Source: Chara braunii (Eukaryota > Streptophyta > Charophyceae > Charales > Characeae). From it: a stretch of DNA of 43,472 bases. Positions 42,323-43,472 of the stretch are shown here, one piece after another; position 1 is the stretch's first letter, and every line of letters begins with the position of its first letter. A program made the position numbers and the translations under genes. The DNA lies in the NCBI GenBank assembly GCA_003427395.1, contig BFEA01001012.1, positions 74,982 through 118,453 on the forward strand. Reading direction: 5' to 3'. Below the pieces are notes generated by a model, which did not search any database, had not been told where the DNA came from, and saw only the letters and a program-made list of their open reading frames with translations.

Positions 42323-42885
42323 AAAATGGGTCCTTATGGCCCTGGCCTCATTGCCATTCTAGGGAGGATCAGTCCGGCTCCTATTCCACCGGTAAGTGAG
42401 AATAAAATATTACATCGCGAAACACACTCAAGTTTCCTTCCGTCCGACCGAAGGATGACTCCAACATCGTGGAGGATTGACTATCAGCTTGCCGTACTTC
42501 CACCTTTCCTCTCAGGTCCACTGCATGAACCTGTTAGATAAATGATATAGAGCAAGAAAGGTAAAAGAAGCTACGGAAGATGCAATCCCGGAATTTGCCC
42601 TTCAATATTACGTGGCGTGCGATGGATCTTGTCCATCTACTGGCTGGGATCTCTTTCTTCTCGACCCTGCTTATGAGTTGTGCCAGTCTTTCCACCGTAA
42701 GGAAAAGTATTCTCTCTGCTACTTTGCCCCGTGCGAGCCACACCTTAGTGAATTTTCCTTGATTCTTCTTTGTTGCATCGTCTGCTTGAATCAAGGTCCT
42801 TGTCTTCTCCTTCCCTACACTTATAGAAATCGCTATTTGGCGCGAAACATTTCGTCGATGTGGGCCGCCCGCGGACTACTGGCCG
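42323..42885. other. intergenic or intronic, no exon confirmed
   Basis: An ATG-led 22-codon stretch from 42326 ends at a good donor (GTAAGTGAG at 42392), but it matches nothing known to me and not the expected SPRY continuation. Confidence 0.35.
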
Positions 42886-42957
42886 ACGGCCCAGATTTCC
42901 GCGCGATCTTAAGACTTCAAGACTTTAAGACTAAGATCGCGCGGCGATCCAGGCCGT
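42886..42957. repeat. palindrome 1
   Basis: Arms ACGGCC(C)AGAT...CCGCGCGATCTTA and their complements surround a short CTTCAAGACT centre. Confidence 0.85.
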
Positions 42958-42971
42958 TCGCGGTTGCACCT

Positions 42972-43050
42972 GCCCGACGGCCCAGATCGTCCTGCGATCT
43001 TAAAGTTTTAAGATCGCGGGCGAATCCGGGCCGTCGGGCCGTTTACGGCC
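42972..43050. repeat. palindrome 2
   Basis: Outer perfect 12-bp stem GCCCGACGGCCC/GGGCCGTCGGGC (42972-42983, 43028-43039) and an inner perfect palindrome GCGATCTTAAA/TTTAAGATCGC at 42994-43017. A further GGCCGTTTACGGCC palindrome abuts at 43037-43050. Confidence 0.9.
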
Positions 43051-43094
43051 AGGATTGCTGCGGTGCCTTGGGGAAATCGGTCCGAAAGTACAGC

Positions 43095-43344
43095 CCTACG
43101 CGACGCGACCTACCTACCCGACCTACCTACGCGACGCGACCTACCTACGCGACCTACCGACGCAACCTACGCGACCTACCTACTCGATGCGACCTACCTA
43201 CTCGACGCGACCTACCTACGCAACCTACGCTACGCTGCGCGACCTACCTACACGACCTACCTACGCGACCTACCTACGTGACGCGGCCTACCTACGCAAC
43301 CTAAGCTACGTGACCTACGCTACACGACGAGACCTACTCTACGC

Positions 43345-43345
<1 letters not shown>
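43095..43345. repeat. CTACCTACGCGAC-type minisatellite
   Basis: Irregular 9-14-bp units of CGACCTACCTACG with interspersed TACTCGACG variants. Open frames across it are repeat translation. Confidence 0.9.
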
Positions 43346-43348
<3 letters not shown>

Positions 43349-43379
<31 letters not shown>

Positions 43380-43418
43380 CTGTGCTTTTTGGTGCTCGGT
43401 GCTCATCGTGGATCCGTG

Positions 43419-43472
<54 letters not shown>
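43349..43472. repeat. (TC)n microsatellites at window end
   Basis: TC runs at about 43349-43374 and 43425-43472 separated by a unique 50-bp spacer. Confidence 0.97.

Noticed and set aside
42326-42391. Possible exon ending at a GTAAGTGAG donor
   Set aside because: Only 22 codons, no match to the expected SPRY continuation, and it abuts a truncated LTR.
1-43472. Prokaryotic features (operons, CRISPR array, phage genes)
   Set aside because: No repeats with uniform spacers, no ribosome-site-led gene runs; all coding remnants are eukaryotic transposons or a chromatin protein.

Overview
This is eukaryotic nuclear DNA from a large, repeat-choked genome. It has long (TC)n, (GA)n, (AATC)n and (TTC/CTC)n tracts, tRNA-headed SINEs, poly(A)-tailed retrocopies, MITEs and nested transposons. 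The one likely host gene is an ASH2/TRAUCO-type SPRY protein whose SPRY segment reads like the land-plant form. The snRNA and rRNA debris (a U6 fragment with a plant-like 5' and 3' end, and a 25S fragment) also looks plant-lineage. My best guess is a charophyte green alga such as Chara; this is inference from style and families, not proof.

Layout. 1-15.6 kb is intergenic repeat debris: TC microsatellite, a structured block with poly(A) tracts (0.7-1.9 kb, with U6- and 25S-rRNA-derived ends), diverged minisatellites, an AT-rich foldback (about 4.07-4.45 kb), an 831-bp TTAA-flanked inverted-repeat element (5409-6239), tRNA-like SINE heads (7.1-7.3 and 8.4 kb), a deleted U6 pseudogene (9006-9069), and long GA/TC/AATC arrays (9.1-13 kb). 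15671-17528 is a long exon of the ASH2-like gene; the rest of that gene is not in the window. Two minus-strand SINEs follow (17.7-18.2 kb).

From 18337 to about 42322 there is one Ty3/gypsy chromovirus-type retrotransposon swollen to 24 kb by insertions. It has a 5' LTR (18337-19388), a Met-type primer site (19392), broken gag-protease-RT-RNase H-integrase-chromodomain reading frames (22.7-30.5 kb), a polypurine tract and a 3' LTR that is split in two. Inserted in it are: a 383-bp MITE (20222-20604); a 1737-bp PIF/Harbinger-like element (20868-22604, TSD TGA); a 2461-bp probable solo LTR (26853-29313, TSD GTAC), which interrupts integrase exactly; and a 10,895-bp hAT element (31021-41915) flanked by the 8-bp duplication CTGGGCCC, which splits the 3' LTR. 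The hAT carries a dead BED/hATC transposase (38483-40573) and G-rich subterminal arrays at both ends. It also carries a macrosatellite of pure-pyrimidine tracts and its own passenger, a Tc1-type DD34E element (33557-35043, TSD TA). The 5' LTR serves as an internal empty-site control for the hAT insertion.

42.3-43.5 kb holds two strong palindromes, a CTACCTACGCGAC-type minisatellite and terminal TC microsatellites. Every mobile-element gene seen is disabled by stops, frameshifts or lost catalytic residues. No gene cassette resembling a new defence or metabolic system was found; the unusual content is the nested mobile-element architecture and the snRNA/rRNA retrocopies.
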